This document shows positions 1-7,750 of a stretch of DNA of 64,000 nt, piece after piece (within the stretch, counting starts at the first letter, position 1; the number at the start of each line of letters is the position of its first letter). The stretch spans positions 1-64,000 of the forward strand of contig CATOJY010000007.1 of NCBI GenBank assembly GCA_951800685.1. The letters run 5' to 3'. Under the pieces are notes generated by a model. That model made no database searches. It had not been told where the DNA came from and saw only the letters and a list, made by a program, of their open reading frames with translations. This DNA is from an uncultured Lachnospiraceae bacterium. GTDB taxonomy: Bacteria; Bacillota; Clostridia; Lachnospirales; Lachnospiraceae. The translations under genes and the position numbers were made by a program.

Positions 1-90
1 CTGCTTTTATTATATTGATTTTCTTGTTTTGGTATTATTCAACAATAAGAGAAAGGAAAAAACCATTATTACAAGATATTTTTCACAAAG

Positions 91-160
91 TTCGTGTCAC
101 TAACTTGACACAAGGGGGGCTTAAGGCTATGGAGGAGCTGGCGAAACTGGAAGTGGAGCG
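91..160 (+). repeat. Direct repeat copy A (junction motif plus spmA-like start)
   Basis: This stretch matches 2569-2640 closely. Both begin with TTCGTGTYACTAWCTTGAYA and run into a sequence encoding a KAMEE(L/P)AKLE peptide. In this copy GTGTCA and TGACAC form a short inverted repeat. The two copies lie about 2.48 kb apart and bracket the AAA-ATPase gene, so they look like the edges of a duplicated or repeatedly inserted unit. Confidence 0.75.
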
Positions 161-503
161 GGGGACGCCGGGGTATGTGCAGGAAGGTGGAAATGGTAAA
201 CGAAGTTGGGAGGCAGTGGAAGGCGCTGTTGGTAAAGGCAGAGGAAGTATGACGGACGTATCGGGAGTTGCGGATGGAAGGAAGGGAAAGCGGGAACGCA
301 TCGCCAGCAACGAAATGTGCACGTTTTTGATATTGAATATTTCTTCCTTGCAGTTGATACCTGTGAATATGATTGCCTATAGACAGCAGTATGGCAGCGT
401 GAATCCGGCGGGGATCATTGGGCCGGCGATTGTGGCAACGTTTGTGAGTACGGCAGTGGCAGTGGTGTATTGTAAAGGGAAAGATAGAAGGCGGAGAGTG
501 TGA
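112..503 (+). pseudogene. 3' remnant of spore maturation protein A (spmA), copy A
   Basis: The reading frame from about 112 to the TGA at 501 encodes the C-terminal part of a SpmA-like nucleoside-recognition (Gate) membrane protein. The key segment is SNEMCTFLILNISSLQLIPV followed by NMIAYRQQYGSVNP and a final hydrophobic helix ending in VVYCKGK. In the family, KAMEELAKLE follows a conserved NAATPLG segment; here everything before it is missing and replaced by the junction motif at 91-113. Residues between KLEVERG and RIASNEMC are longer than usual and low in complexity. Only the last third of the protein survives, with no plausible start or ribosome binding site, so I call it a pseudogene. 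The family assignment is from recall of SpmA sequences. Confidence 0.65.
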
Positions 504-519
504 GGACCCTCCGCTTTTT
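491..519 (+). terminator. Intrinsic terminator after the spmA remnant
   Basis: GCGGAGAGT (491-499) pairs with ACCCTCCGC (506-514) with one G-U pair, and five T's follow. The remnant's stop codon lies in the loop. Confidence 0.7.
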
Positions 520-537
520 CATCTGGTAAATATGACA

Positions 538-566
538 TTGACGTTATTCAATGAAAAAAGTACAAT
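538..566 (+). promoter_or_regulatory. SigA-type promoter for the AAA-ATPase unit
   Basis: TTGACG at 538-543, a 17-bp spacer and TACAAT at 561-566. The next genes downstream are the small reading frames at 634 and 681 and the ATPase gene at 953, so this is the likely promoter of that unit, insulated by the terminator just upstream. Confidence 0.6.
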
Positions 567-680
567 GAAGGAAATGCAACGAAATTGAATTTTTAATTGT
601 ATTTTCGCTATGTAATTACGAGGAGGAAAATGGATGGATGTAATACATGATTTTATAATATTGCGCAAGACTTTGGGGTA

Positions 681-920
681 ATGGAAGACATGTGCAAAGA
701 TAAAAAAACCTTGGCTGTGGAGCCAATTAAAAATATGGTAATTCAAATGATGGTTGATAATATGATCAATCCTGTATTTATATCAAAAATAGCGGGACTT
801 ACACTTACTATGATTGAAGCGACGTATTATCCAAAAGATTGGAGTGCTAAATGCGAGGAAGATATCAACAAGTGCATTAATAAAAGTATCGCACAAAATG
901 ATTATTATTGTTATGTATAG
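681..920 (+). CDS. Small hypothetical protein upstream of the AAA-ATPase gene
   Basis: A 79-codon frame I do not recognise. It is preceded by a 15-codon frame (634-681) that has a good AGGAGG ribosome binding site at about 621-626. The stop of that leader frame overlaps the ATG at 681 (TAATG), so translation could be coupled; a frameshift splitting one gene of about 95 codons is equally possible. The product is polar with a short hydrophobic centre (FISKIAGLTLTMIEATYY) and no motif. Its end lies 32 bases before the ATPase start at 953. It may be a real small partner or a remnant. Confidence 0.35.
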   Translation: MEDMCKDKKTLAVEPIKNMVIQMMVDNMINPVFISKIAGLTLTMIEATYYPKDWSAKCEEDINKCINKSIAQNDYYCYV

Positions 921-952
921 AGTGGCTTTTAAATATTGGGGAGAACGCAGGT

Positions 953-2551
953 ATGGGAATATATTTAAATCCGGGAAATGAACAGTTTGCAGTTTCTGTT
1001 AATTCTGAGTTGTATGTGGATAAGACGGATTTGATAACATATACGAATAGTCGTATCGGTAAAGACAGGCCATTGATCTGCTCCAGCAGACCGAGGAGGT
1101 TTGGGAAAACAATGGCTGTAACCATGTTGTCGGCGTATTATAGTAAAGGATGCCATTCTGAGAAACTATTTATGGGACTTAACATAAGTCAAAATGAATT
1201 TTTTAAGACGCACCTGAACAAATATAATGTGATTTTTTTGGATATCCAGTGGATGTACGGAAATGCGCTTGAGGAAATGAAGAGAAATTCGACTCTTAAA
1301 GTAGTGAGTTATATTCAGGAACAGGTGATAGCTGAGTTAAGAAACGAATATTCCGAATGTGTCCAAGAGGATGATATTTCACTGCCTTCTGTATTGGCGA
1401 AAATTAATGTTAAGACAAAAGAACAGTTTATCATTATTATTGATGAGTGGGATTGCCTGTTTCGGGAGGACAAGCATAACGAGAATCTTCAAAAAGAATA
1501 TATTAATCTGCTAAGGGGGTTGTTTAAAGGCACTCCATCGGGGGCGTTTCTAAAACTTGCATATATTACTGGGATTTTGCCAATTAAAAAGTATGGCACA
1601 CAGTCGGCTCTGAATAATTTCCGAGAGCATACGATGGTTAGTCCCAGGCAGATGGCAGAATACGTTGGATTTACAGAGACAGAAGTAAGGGGCATCTGTA
1701 AAGAGCACGATATGCCATTTAAAGAGATGCAAAGATGGTATGATGGGTATTATTTTGAAAAGGTAGGGCATGTTTATAGTCCCAATTCGGTCATTGAGGC
1801 TGTAGATAGCAGGGAATTCGGAAATTATTGGTCAGGAACAGAGACTTATGAGTCTTTAATGATGTATATTGCAATGGACTTTGATGGATTAAGACAATTG
1901 ATTGTAGACATGTTGGGAGGTCAACGGTGTAGTATTGATGTGGAATCTTTTCAAAATGATATCACTTCCTTTAACTCCGCAGATGATGTGGTCACGTTAT
2001 TGATTCATATGGGATACATGGCTTATGATGGCAAGACAAAAAAAGTTTTTATTCCAAACGATGAGGTAAGGAGCGCTTTTGTACGAGCCATTAAAAATGA
2101 TGGGTGGGAAGAGGTAATCAGAGCAATTAGCGCATCGGAAACTTTGCTTAAAGCGACTTTGGCAATGGATGAACAAGCCGTGGCACGGATGATACAGGAA
2201 GTCCATATGAAAAGCTCCTCTAGTTTAATATATAACAATGAAATTTCTCTGAGCAGTGTGATTGCACTGGCATATTATAGCGCGTGCAGAGATTATACTC
2301 TTGTAAGAGAACTGCCGACAGGAAATGGGTTTGCCGATATGGTTTTTCTTCCTAAACGTACATCCTCAAATCCGGCATTGGTTCTGGAATTAAAATGGGA
2401 TAAAACTGCTGAGGGAGCGATAAGCCAGATTAAAAATAAAGGATATGTGTCAGCCCTCAAAGAGTATAAAGGAAATATTCTGCTTGTTGGAATTAATTAT
2501 GAGAAGAAAAGCAGGAAACACCAATGTAGGATAGAAAAAGTAGAATTGTAA
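953..2551 (+). CDS. AAA-ATPase-like protein with C-terminal PD-(D/E)XK nuclease-like domain (DUF1703 type)
   Basis: A 532-residue protein of the AAA-ATPase_like/DUF1703 family that is present in many copies in gut Clostridia and Bacteroidetes; its role is not established. The N-terminus MGIYLNPGNEQF is typical. The phosphate-binding loop is SRPRRFGKT at residues 45-53, and a Walker B stretch FIIIIDEWD follows near residue 165. Near the C-terminus, GFADMVFLP...VLELKW carries the D and E-x-K residues expected of a PD-(D/E)XK nuclease fold. An upstream in-frame ATG (908) exists, but the ATG at 953 has the GGGGAGA ribosome binding site and matches the family start. The gene is flanked by the 91-160 and 2569-2640 repeats, which suggests spread or duplication as a unit. 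Whether it cuts DNA is unknown. Confidence 0.85.
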   Translation: MGIYLNPGNEQFAVSVNSELYVDKTDLITYTNSRIGKDRPLICSSRPRRFGKTMAVTMLSAYYSKGCHSEKLFMGLNISQNEFFKTHLNKYNVIFLDIQWMYGNALEEMKRNSTLKVVSYIQEQVIAELRNEYSECVQEDDISLPSVLAKINVKTKEQFIIIIDEWDCLFREDKHNENLQKEYINLLRGLFKGTPSGAFLKLAYITGILPIKKYGTQSALNNFREHTMVSPRQMAEYVGFTETEVRGICKEHDMPFKEMQRWYDGYYFEKVGHVYSPNSVIEAVDSREFGNYWSGTETYESLMMYIAMDFDGLRQLIVDMLGGQRCSIDVESFQNDITSFNSADDVVTLLIHMGYMAYDGKTKKVFIPNDEVRSAFVRAIKNDGWEEVIRAISASETLLKATLAMDEQAVARMIQEVHMKSSSSLIYNNEISLSSVIALAYYSACRDYTLVRELPTGNGFADMVFLPKRTSSNPALVLELKWDKTAEGAISQIKNKGYVSALKEYKGNILLVGINYEKKSRKHQCRIEKVEL

Positions 2552-2568
2552 TTTTCGGTATCAAAAAA

Positions 2569-2640
2569 TTCGTGTTACTATCTTGATACAAAAGAACTAA
2601 AAGCAATGGAGGAGCCGGCGAAACTGGAGGAAGAGAGGGG
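2569..2640 (+). repeat. Direct repeat copy B (junction motif plus spmA-like start)
   Basis: Second copy of the sequence at 91-160, beginning 18 bases after the ATPase stop codon. Just before it, GTATCAA (2558-2565) and TTGATAC within the repeat form a 7-bp inverted repeat, so the end of the unit may be structured. Confidence 0.7.
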
Positions 2641-2757
2641 AATCCAGCGTATGCTTCATGGGAGCGCTGGAGAGGAAGAAGGTGGTATTGTGTTGCCAGG
2701 AAAACGGGCGGTATAGCGCCGGCGGTGAGCACAGGGGCGGCGGGGGTATTGTAATGT
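2606..2757 (+). pseudogene. Heavily decayed spmA 3' remnant, copy B
   Basis: After the repeat, the sequence encodes MEEPAKLEEERG, matching the MEELAKLEVERG of copy A. Further on, in a shifted frame, GGIAPAVSTGAAGVL resembles the AGIIGPAIVATFVSTAVAVV end of copy A. The middle part (the CTFLILNISS segment) is deleted and there are frameshifts and a stop. It has no coding potential. The rest of the 330-base gap before 2882 holds only the leader of the next gene. Confidence 0.5.
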
Positions 2758-2881
2758 GAAAGAGAAATGGGCAATAGGGTGTGCTGTGGACTGTATATAA
2801 AAATGGGACAAAAGATAATATACCAGCAGTTTTTGGAATGGGCAGAAATAAAGTACATAAGATGATTGGGAGAAAAACAGT

Positions 2882-4381
2882 ATGGGTTTTAAAAAGATTG
2901 CGATTGAAATATGTACGGTAGGTATATTGGCGACAGGGGTATCTGTGGCAGCTGTGCTTTATCTGGCAGATGGAAATGACCGGGAAGTATACGTGGAGCA
3001 GTCAGAGCAGTCAGAGGAGGAAGGAGAGGAAACTGAGGAATCTATAGAAAAGAAGAACGGTTCGGAGCAGGAAGGAGAGAAGCCTGGGGAGGAGATAACA
3101 GAACAGTTTAGCCAGGAAGAATTGGAAGAGAGAATAGAAACGGCATGTGGAGGAGAGGTGGAAAAATCCTCTTATGAAGATTTTGACGGTGATGGGGTCA
3201 AAGAACTGTTTGCATTAGTTATGGAGGAACAAAGAGATGGAGAATTGTTTAAGGCAGAACTTTGGTTTACGAATGGGCAAATAACATCTAAACTGAATAC
3301 ATGGCAGGATATTTACAGAGATGTCACGGTAAATGATGTAAATGCAGAAAATAAGAAGTTCTATTATTTGAATATGGTAAATGGGGAAGGAATAGATACT
3401 TCAATTTGTGCAGTTTATGGTTATGAAGATGGAGAATGCTTTGAGGCTTATGAAGGATACGGGGAATGGGGGAACAAAGATGAGGAAACTTATTATACGG
3501 ATATACAGTTTTGGCCTACAGATTGCGCAAGTTATTGTGTAGACCATAAAGTATTTTATGAAGACAGGAAATATCATTATTATGCGTCAGTCCCTATTTC
3601 CCATGCTATTTTTGAGGAATACAGCAACAGTCGGCAGGAATATGAGAAAGCGTTAAAAGAGATCGGAAAACTTAAAAATGAAAATACAGATTACAGCAAA
3701 TTACCATATATAGTGGAAACGGAAGTGCTTTATAATTCGGATAATAAGATATTGATTAACTTTCAAGCGTGGAAAAATCAGGAATTATATGATTCTTCTG
3801 GTTATTTTGGAGAAATGGGTGAGTTAAACGGTGAATTAGTATATGCTGAGTTTGCTATTGTAGGATCCGATCTGGTTTTTCATAAAGTGCAGGAAGGAAA
3901 CTGGAAAAGTGAAATGCTAGGTTTGGAGCCTTATTATTCGCCAGAATCCTTAAAGGTGCTGGAGAGAATGGAAAATGAGCCTCCGCAACTATCGGGGGAA
4001 CAGTTTGAACAGATTATTCAGGAGATTAAAACCAATTATTATGCTTATCAGGATTTACTGGCTAATGGGAAAATAGAAGAGAAAACAGAAAATGGATATA
4101 AGGCTTATTATGATAATGGTTTGCTCCGGTGTATAGAAATTAATGGGGAAGAAAACGGAGTTACATACAATAGGCTGTATTATATTATGGATAATGAATT
4201 GTATTTTGCCTTTTTCTTTACAAATAATGAGCCGTCAATAGAAAACCGTCTTTATTTTTATCAAGGAAAGATGATTCGATGGATTGATAGCGATGGGACA
4301 GTGCATGATAAGGAGTATGAAACAGATGAGTTTAAAGAACTGGAGCAGTTTGCGGGAGAAGTGGATGAGTTTATAAAATAA
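2882..4381 (+). CDS. Membrane-anchored or secreted acidic hypothetical protein
   Basis: A 499-residue protein with an N-terminal hydrophobic segment (about residues 5-27, starting MGFKKIAIE) acting as signal or anchor. It is followed by a strongly acidic Glu-rich linker (about 35-75) and a large extracytoplasmic part. Near residue 100 there is a calcium-loop-like motif DFDGDGVKELFAL, common in secreted Firmicute proteins that read out as VCBS/FG-GAP-like. The C-terminal quarter has several YYDNG/YYIMD-type strands that recall MORN-like repeats, but not convincingly. The ATG has a GGGAG site. There is no lipobox or sortase signal. I cannot name a function; it is a single gene, 84 bases before an EcsC-family gene. 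Confidence 0.7.
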   Translation: MGFKKIAIEICTVGILATGVSVAAVLYLADGNDREVYVEQSEQSEEEGEETEESIEKKNGSEQEGEKPGEEITEQFSQEELEERIETACGGEVEKSSYEDFDGDGVKELFALVMEEQRDGELFKAELWFTNGQITSKLNTWQDIYRDVTVNDVNAENKKFYYLNMVNGEGIDTSICAVYGYEDGECFEAYEGYGEWGNKDEETYYTDIQFWPTDCASYCVDHKVFYEDRKYHYYASVPISHAIFEEYSNSRQEYEKALKEIGKLKNENTDYSKLPYIVETEVLYNSDNKILINFQAWKNQELYDSSGYFGEMGELNGELVYAEFAIVGSDLVFHKVQEGNWKSEMLGLEPYYSPESLKVLERMENEPPQLSGEQFEQIIQEIKTNYYAYQDLLANGKIEEKTENGYKAYYDNGLLRCIEINGEENGVTYNRLYYIMDNELYFAFFFTNNEPSIENRLYFYQGKMIRWIDSDGTVHDKEYETDEFKELEQFAGEVDEFIK

Positions 4382-4465
4382 TACCTTTTCGGTGTTTTGG
4401 TGGTTAACTCATTTAGTTTTATGATAACAAAGATATGGGAGAAAGCTGGAAGAGGAGAGTAAAGA

Positions 4466-5275
4466 ATGGGATTATTTAGGTCGAGGATTTCTCCAGTGAG
4501 GAAGGAACTGCAAAAGATCGAACGAGAAGAACAGAAGCTGGTCGAATATGCAGAAAAACATAAAACCGCTCCAGTCTGGAAAACAGAATTAGAAAAGAAA
4601 ATTCCGCAAAAGGTTTTGTCTGGTTTGCAGAAAGCTTTTTTTAAAGCCTTTTGCCTTATTTTTGAAAAAGGGACAGCTATTATTGAGAAGACATATGACA
4701 AAGATGCTGCTGTAAAAGAGTTTCTGATTAATGACTATGCGGTAGATGTTAAGGGCAGTCGAAAAGAGATTGCAAAAATTCGTTCAGGTGCTTTTGGTAG
4801 TAATATGCTCAATACTGCAGTCACGACGATTGAAGGGGTGGGTCTTGGAGCGCTTGGAATCGGACTGCCGGATCTTGTGATTTGGATAGGGGTATTATTG
4901 CGTGGTATATACGAAACGGCACTAAACTATGGATTTGATTACGACAAGGAAGAAGAAAAGATATTTATATTGAAAATGATAGAGACATCTATGGCGTTTG
5001 GGGAGGAATGGATTATTCTGAACTCTGAAATTGATACCTATATGAGCTGTATTGCAAATGGGATTTCCAACGAGGATGAGTTAAGGCAGCAGATCGAGAA
5101 GACAGCTAATGCCCTGGCGATACAGATGCTGGGTATTAAATTTATCCAGGGACTTCCTGTTGTAGGAATACTTGGCGGTGCAGCCAATCCGATTTATTAT
5201 CAGAAGATTATGAAATATGTACAGTTGAAGTATCGCAAGCGGTACTTACTTGGAAAGAGAGAGCATATCGGGTAA
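4466..5275 (+). CDS. EcsC family protein
   Basis: A 269-residue protein matching the EcsC family (named after the third gene of the Bacillus ecs locus; molecular role unknown). It carries the family's central amphipathic/hydrophobic segment with VGLGALGIGLPDLVIWIG around residues 127-144 and a GFDYDKEEEKIFIL motif after it, then a second apolar stretch (GIKFIQGLPVVGILGGAANP) near 225-245. The start at 4466 has an AGAGGAG ribosome binding site. The stop lies 37 bases before the preferred asparaginase start. Confidence 0.8.
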   Translation: MGLFRSRISPVRKELQKIEREEQKLVEYAEKHKTAPVWKTELEKKIPQKVLSGLQKAFFKAFCLIFEKGTAIIEKTYDKDAAVKEFLINDYAVDVKGSRKEIAKIRSGAFGSNMLNTAVTTIEGVGLGALGIGLPDLVIWIGVLLRGIYETALNYGFDYDKEEEKIFILKMIETSMAFGEEWIILNSEIDTYMSCIANGISNEDELRQQIEKTANALAIQMLGIKFIQGLPVVGILGGAANPIYYQKIMKYVQLKYRKRYLLGKREHIG

Positions 5276-5312
5276 CGATATACAGCAAGGAAGAAAGGAT
5301 ATCATTTGCGGA

Positions 5313-6314
5313 ATGGAGAGAAAACGGATACTTCTTATCGGCACAGGGGGTACGATTGCTTCGGAAATGGGGGAAAATGGACTGGAACCGGAACTGACAA
5401 GCAGACAGTTGTTAAGATATGTTCCGGATATCTCCAGAATCTGTGAGGTAGATTGCATACAGCTTTTCAGTTTGGACAGTACGAATATCCGTCCGGAGCA
5501 CTGGATGCGTATTGCAGCATCGATACAGCGGCACTATGAACAATATGACGGATTTGTGGTAAGCCATGGTACGGACACGATGGCCTATACTGCGGCCGGT
5601 CTTAGTTATCTGATTCAGAACAGCATGAAACCAATCGTACTCACGGGAGCCCAGAAGCCGATCGGATATGAGACGACGGACAGTAAACAGAATCTTAGGG
5701 ATGCTTTTACAGTAGCAGCATCTGATATGGCTGGTGTGATGCTGGTCTTTAACGGTAAAATAATCATGGGAACGAGAGCTAGAAAGACTCACAGTAAAAG
5801 TTTCGAGGCCTTTTCCAGTATCAATTATCCGATCGTGGGGGTGGTGCAGGATGGCAGGCTCATCCAGTATATCAGGCCGGAGAGCAAGGCGCCTACCCAA
5901 TTTTATAAAGTTCTGGATTCTAAAGTTGCCTTATTAAAGCTGGTGCCGGGAATTGACTGCGGTGTCTTAGAGTACCTTTTGGAACGCAGCAGCGCATTAA
6001 TCATAGAGAGCTTTGGCGTAGGTGGGCTGCCAGTTTATGAAACCGGAAGTTTTTATGAGACGATAAAAAGAGGATTGGACACCGGCAAGACGGTAGTATT
6101 GACTACGCAGGTGGAGAACGAGGGAAGCGATTTATCCGTCTATCATGTAGGCAGCAGCATCAAGAAGAATCTGCCGGTCTTGGAGGCTTACGATATGACA
6201 ACGGAAGCGGTAATAGCGAAATTGATGTGGATTTTGGGGCAGACAACTGAACGGGAGGAAGTGGCGGATCTGTTTTATATGCCAGTCGCCTGTGATATTT
6301 TGTCAGCTTTCTGA
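5313..6314 (+). CDS. ansA: L-asparaginase, type I (cytoplasmic)
   Basis: Hydrolyses L-asparagine to aspartate and ammonia. The 333-residue protein has the two family signatures: GTGGTIAS at residues 10-17, with the nucleophilic Thr14, and VSHGTDTM near residue 85, which supplies the second Thr-Asp pair. VLTGAQKP and the C-terminal ETGSFYETI...TTQVENEGSD segments also fit. There is no signal peptide, so it is the cytoplasmic type. I chose the ATG at 5313 because MERKRILLIGTGGT gives the usual short N-terminus; an in-frame ATG at 5250 would overlap the EcsC gene by 26 bases. Confidence 0.92.
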   Translation: MERKRILLIGTGGTIASEMGENGLEPELTSRQLLRYVPDISRICEVDCIQLFSLDSTNIRPEHWMRIAASIQRHYEQYDGFVVSHGTDTMAYTAAGLSYLIQNSMKPIVLTGAQKPIGYETTDSKQNLRDAFTVAASDMAGVMLVFNGKIIMGTRARKTHSKSFEAFSSINYPIVGVVQDGRLIQYIRPESKAPTQFYKVLDSKVALLKLVPGIDCGVLEYLLERSSALIIESFGVGGLPVYETGSFYETIKRGLDTGKTVVLTTQVENEGSDLSVYHVGSSIKKNLPVLEAYDMTTEAVIAKLMWILGQTTEREEVADLFYMPVACDILSAF

Positions 6315-6329
6315 AGAACGGAGAAAGCA

Positions 6330-6539
6330 ATGGATATTTTAATCTGCTCCTATGAGAAGGATCCTCCACCTACGCTTGAAGGTGTGAAAGCATATTTTTC
6401 ACAGCTATTTTGGACAGAAGAGTTTGAATGCAAGGCTTTGGGAACTGCCCATGCAATAGATCAAGCAAACGGTTTCGCTTTTTTTCCCGAATTGTTTTTT
6501 GATATTTACTGGGTGCCCTTTGCATCCTTTCCAGCATAG
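6330..6539 (+). CDS. Small hypothetical protein
   Basis: A 69-codon frame starting 15 bases after the asparaginase stop with a good GGAGAAAG ribosome binding site. The product (MDILICSYEKDPPPTLEG...) has no family I recognise; its C-terminal third is aromatic and hydrophobic (FAFFPELFFDIYWVPF). It may be translated as part of the asparaginase operon, or be the truncated 5' end of a longer gene. Confidence 0.4.
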   Translation: MDILICSYEKDPPPTLEGVKAYFSQLFWTEEFECKALGTAHAIDQANGFAFFPELFFDIYWVPFASFPA

Positions 6540-6572
6540 AATAGAGCAAACCATTATAGGAATAATCTATCT

Positions 6573-7712
6573 ATGGAAATATATGTGGTAAAATCGGGGG
6601 ATACTGTAGACTCCATTGCAGAGAAATATGGGATTCCGGCAGCTTCTGTTATTTATAATAATCAACTTGTCTATCCTTATCCGCTGGCGGTTGGACAGGC
6701 GCTTCTTTTATCTTCCGGGGAGACTTCCGCACCAACCTATCCGGCCTGGGTCAATGGCTATGCTTATCCGTTCGTCCAGCAGAATGTTCTGGATGAGACG
6801 CTTCCTTATCTGTCTTCTCTTTCTGTTTTTTCCTATGGATTTACCGAAGAGGGGGATTTGGTTATGCCGACGCCAGACGACACCTTTATGATCAATGCTG
6901 CGATTAGCACGGGTGTGAGGCCGGTTCTTACTCTGACGCCTCTTGGACCTGATGGGAATTTCAATAACTTTCTAATTACTTCGGTTGTGAATAACGAGAC
7001 GGCGAAAGAAAACCTTCTGTCTAATCTGCTGGCTATGGTCCAGGCAAAGAATTTTCAGGGAGTGGACATTGATTTTGAGTATATTCGTCCTGAGGACAGG
7101 GTTCCTTTTGCTGATTTTGTAGCTGATGTCAGGAATCTTCTTGCTCCTTATGGGTATCATGTTTCGGTGGCCCTAGCGCCTAAGACCTCTGATACGCAGG
7201 CTGGGCTTCTCTATGAAGGAAAGGACTATCGGCTTTTGGGGGAAGCGGCGGACAGTGTTCTGCTTATGACGTATGAATGGGGCTACACATATGGTCCGCC
7301 TATGGCGGTGGCTCCTGTCAACAAGGTTAGGCAGGTGGTAGAGTATGCGGTCACGCGGATCGATCCATCTAAGATCGATCTTGGCATCCCGAACTATGGT
7401 TACGATTGGACACTGCCGTTTGTCCAAGGCGTTTCGCGGGCAACCACCGTCAGCAATCAGGAGGCTGTGCGGATCGCCATAGAAGCGGATGTTCCCATCC
7501 AGTTTGATGAAGTGGCCATGTCGCCCTTTTTCCAGTATGAAAAGGATGGGCAGACGCATGAGGTGTGGTTTGAGGATGTCAGAAGTTATCGGGAGAAATT
7601 CTCTCTCTTGCCAGCGTATGGCCTGCGGGGAATGGGGTACTGGCAGATTATGCGGTTCTTCCGGCCCAACTGGCTGTTGTTGGAAAATACGTTTCAGATC
7701 CAAAAACCATGA
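6573..7712 (+). CDS. LysM-GH18 spore cortex/peptidoglycan glycosidase (YaaH/SleL type)
   Basis: A 379-residue protein with one N-terminal LysM domain (residues 1-47, YVVKSGDTVDSIAEKYGI), which binds peptidoglycan, followed by a GH18 catalytic domain. The GH18 signature is FQGVDIDFEYI, with the catalytic acid Glu169 of the DxDxE motif. This arrangement is that of YaaH/SleL, N-acetylglucosaminidases that degrade spore cortex during germination. Bacillus SleL has two LysM domains; here there is one. As in that family there is no signal peptide. No strong ribosome binding site is visible before the ATG, though AGGAAT lies about 13 bases upstream. Confidence 0.85.
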   Translation: MEIYVVKSGDTVDSIAEKYGIPAASVIYNNQLVYPYPLAVGQALLLSSGETSAPTYPAWVNGYAYPFVQQNVLDETLPYLSSLSVFSYGFTEEGDLVMPTPDDTFMINAAISTGVRPVLTLTPLGPDGNFNNFLITSVVNNETAKENLLSNLLAMVQAKNFQGVDIDFEYIRPEDRVPFADFVADVRNLLAPYGYHVSVALAPKTSDTQAGLLYEGKDYRLLGEAADSVLLMTYEWGYTYGPPMAVAPVNKVRQVVEYAVTRIDPSKIDLGIPNYGYDWTLPFVQGVSRATTVSNQEAVRIAIEADVPIQFDEVAMSPFFQYEKDGQTHEVWFEDVRSYREKFSLLPAYGLRGMGYWQIMRFFRPNWLLLENTFQIQKP

Positions 7713-7750
7713 CAGTCAGCTTTCCACATTGATGCAGGAGCTGACAAAAA

